Assembly: GCA_009930275.1 (NCBI GenBank)
Contig: RZYP01000094.1
Location: 1 to 7,718 of the forward strand
Length of the DNA: 7,718 bases
From: Negativicutes bacterium
GTDB taxonomy: Bacteria; Bacillota_C; Negativicutes; Acidaminococcales; Acidaminococcaceae
Reading direction: 5' to 3'
Made by a program: the position numbers and the translations under genes. This document shows, in pieces, positions 6,366 through 7,718 of this stretch (position 1 is the stretch's first letter; each line of letters begins with the position of its first letter). Under the pieces are notes generated by a model. It was not told the DNA's origin. It did not search any database and saw nothing but the letters and a program-made list of their open reading frames with translations.

Positions 6366-6462
6366 TCAACAATACCCTCCTCATTCAAAATCAAAATAAT
6401 CATCACTGTTGACGTGTAATATTCGACACAATTTCTGTAAATCCTACAAAGAAAACTGGGGA

Positions 6463-6468
6463 ATTATA
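6463..6468 (-). promoter_or_regulatory. Possible -10 box for the regulator gene
   Basis: TATAAT (minus strand) lies about 100 bases upstream of the regulator ATG, in the AT-rich 116-base gap after the NlpC/P60 gene. No convincing -35 box is seen at 16-18 bases, and I see no intrinsic terminator in this gap, so read-through from the upstream operon is also possible. Confidence 0.3.
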
Positions 6469-6481
6469 AATATTGTTACAT

Positions 6482-7174
6482 TTACTTAGTCTTAACTGCA
6501 GAATTTGCTAATATTCTTCTTGCACCATAATAGTGGTCGCGCCAATACTTTTCGCTCAGACTGCTTAGCATAACACCAGTCGAAGAAGAAGCGTGCCAGA
6601 ATTTACCCGCGCCGGCATAAATACCGACATGAGAGGCTCCCGGTTCATAAGTAGTGAAAAAAACCAAGTCGCCTTCTTTTAAATCCTTTTTCAGGACGAA
6701 AATACCTTCCAGGCACTGAGCATCAGCCAAGCGCGGTACTTTAGCCTTATGCTCGGCAAAAACATGCTGCACATATCCCGAACAATCAAATGCTTTCGGC
6801 GTTGTTCCCCCGAATTTGTAGGGAGTGCCCTTGTACTTTGAGGCAGTCTTGACAATGTCCTTACCACTCACTCCGCGAATGCCTTCTTTATCAAAAGCCG
6901 CATTTATTACTTCGCGGTAGGTTCGATCGTCGAGAAGCCCCGTAACTTTGAGATTATGCTTTTTTTGAAACTCCTTAAGCGCCTTTTCTGTTTCTCTGGA
7001 GAAATTACCTGAGGTTTCGGTATTAATACCAACAACATTAAGCTTTTGCTGGACTATCTTTACCTTCCACCCCTTATCGCCAACCTTCAAAGGGCCGGAT
7101 GCAGCTAAAATCGTCTGTGGCAACATCAAAACAAACAGCAGCAGTGCCACAACAAAACAGGTTATTCGTTTCAT
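6482..7174 (-). CDS. Secreted NlpC/P60 peptidoglycan hydrolase with PG_binding_1 domain
   Basis: This is a probable D,L-endopeptidase that cuts stem peptides of peptidoglycan outside the cell. From the start at 7174 it has 230 residues: a signal peptide (about 1-25, MKRIT then a hydrophobic core ending near ILAAS), a PG_binding_1 repeat (about 32-92, VGDKGWKVKIVQQKL) and a C-terminal NlpC/P60 domain (about 105-222). The catalytic triad is visible as Cys131 (FDCSGY), His182 (SHVGIY) and His194 (FWHASS). The ORF is open up to 7225, but that would put 17 residues before the signal peptide and overlap the upstream gene; a GGGGGTGG site six bases before ATG 7174 fixes the start. It begins 20 bases after the radical SAM gene, so the two are probably co-transcribed. 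Substrate bond specificity cannot be read from sequence. Confidence 0.93.
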   Translation of the reverse strand: MKRITCFVVALLLFVLMLPQTILAASGPLKVGDKGWKVKIVQQKLNVVGINTETSGNFSRETEKALKEFQKKHNLKVTGLLDDRTYREVINAAFDKEGIRGVSGKDIVKTASKYKGTPYKFGGTTPKAFDCSGYVQHVFAEHKAKVPRLADAQCLEGIFVLKKDLKEGDLVFFTTYEPGASHVGIYAGAGKFWHASSSTGVMLSSLSEKYWRDHYYGARRILANSAVKTK

Positions 7175-7180
7175 CAATGG

Positions 7181-7190
7181 CCACCCCCCC
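7181..7190 (-). promoter_or_regulatory. Ribosome binding site of the NlpC/P60 gene
   Basis: A run of seven Gs followed by TGG on the minus strand stands six bases upstream of ATG 7174, in the short gap after the radical SAM stop codon. It decides between ATG 7174 and the longer open frame. Confidence 0.65.
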
Positions 7191-7194
7191 AAGC

Positions 7195-7718
7195 TTAGTA
7201 TCTGGAATCGTTGTAAACGTCCCAATCCTTTAATTTGCCTAATTCTTCAGCAGCATAGTCAATCTGAGTAAGCAGTTTATCTTTATCCTTTGGCAAAGTT
7301 CCTGCCAACTGAACGTAATTGGAAACATGATTGCTGCGGAACAAACAGTGACTTGCCGCCGGCAAGTCTATCAACGATATTATTTTATGCAATTCAAGCA
7401 TGATGCCTCGCGGGGGAAGAGGATCAAATTCACCTCTTTCATACTGATCGAGAAGCTCGCTGCCGCGATAAATCATCAGCGTAATGGCACTAAGCATATT
7501 AGGCTTTATTTCATTGATAGCCTTAGCAGTCTCTCTGGCATGCTTGTCAGAACCCTTGGCACCGGCCAAGCCCAGAATAATCATGATTGAAAGCTTCATT
7601 CCGGCCGCGACAACGCGCCTGCCTGCTTCCACTGCTTCCGGTCCGCTTACACCTTTATTGACGGCCTTTAATACCGCATCATCGCCGGTTTCCATCCCGT
7701 AATAAAGAAGTTTTAAGC
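7195..7718 (-). CDS. Radical SAM protein, C-terminal part (5' end outside window)
   Basis: The frame is open to the window edge at 7718 and ends with TAA at 7197-7195; about 174 residues are visible. The segment LKLLYYGMETGDDAVLKAVNKGVSG resembles the late part of a radical SAM TIM barrel, where a SAM-binding glutamate follows GxE. It is followed by AAGMKLSIMIILGLAG and the tail FRSNHVSNYVQLAGTLPKDKDKLL, which I associate with the COG1032/HemN-like radical SAM family of unknown function. The CxxxCxxC cluster-binding motif would be in the missing N-terminal part and cannot be checked. The internal ATG at 7695 is not the start, because the similarity continues upstream of it. The gene is followed after 20 bases by the NlpC/P60 gene. 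Substrate and reaction are unknown. Confidence 0.82.
   Translation of the reverse strand, partial: LKLLYYGMETGDDAVLKAVNKGVSGPEAVEAGRRVVAAGMKLSIMIILGLAGAKGSDKHARETAKAINEIKPNMLSAITLMIYRGSELLDQYERGEFDPLPPRGIMLELHKIISLIDLPAASHCLFRSNHVSNYVQLAGTLPKDKDKLLTQIDYAAEELGKLKDWDVYNDSRY

Noticed and set aside
6414..6429. GTGT-N8-ACAC dyad upstream of the regulator
   Set aside because: Arms of only four bases are expected by chance; it does not match a known CRP/FNR site and no longer symmetry is seen.

Overview
The window looks like a chromosomal segment of a low-to-mid G+C Bacillota. Strong purine-rich Shine-Dalgarno sites, an NlpC/P60 wall hydrolase with a PG_binding_1 domain, a PASTA-type penicillin-binding protein and a ZTP riboswitch with a consensus sigma-A promoter all fit this phylum. 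Several protein features would suit the Negativicutes (Sporomusa-like bacteria), but that placement is an inference. All six genes lie on the minus strand, so transcription runs from position 7718 towards 1.

Layout in transcription order: (1) the C-terminal part of a radical SAM protein of unknown function, cut by the window edge (7718-7195); 20 bases later comes a secreted NlpC/P60 cell-wall hydrolase (7174-6482), probably in the same operon. (2) A 116-base gap, then a 628-residue AcoR/DhaR-type regulator (GAF, PAS-like, AAA+, Fis HTH; 6365-4479), closed by a strong intrinsic terminator (4397-4436). Its AAA+ domain keeps Walker A and B but has lost the GAFTGA loop and both arginine-finger positions, so it is probably not a sigma-54 activator. 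(3) A 284-base gap (from the preferred trmB start) with terminator, small hairpin and a likely promoter, then a tight operon trmB - ftsW-like SEDS glycosyltransferase - ftsI/spoVD-like class B PBP (4194-316). The last two form a glycosyltransferase/transpeptidase pair for septal or spore peptidoglycan, and the PBP appears to start at a TTG overlapping the ftsW stop codon.

(4) Positions 315-1 hold no gene but are dense in signals. A cluster of direct and inverted repeats (137-284) follows the PBP gene. Next comes a perfect TTGACA-17-TATAAT promoter on the minus strand, whose -35 box sits in a long palindrome. The predicted start site is only a few bases upstream of a ZTP (pfl) riboswitch aptamer (about 71 to 4). 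The gene it controls lies beyond position 1 and is expected to belong to purine or one-carbon metabolism.

The most noteworthy items are the complete promoter plus ZTP aptamer, the degenerate enhancer-binding-protein-like regulator, the repeat cluster, and a perfect 22-base palindrome inside the regulator gene. I found no CRISPR array, insertion sequence, rRNA or tRNA gene.
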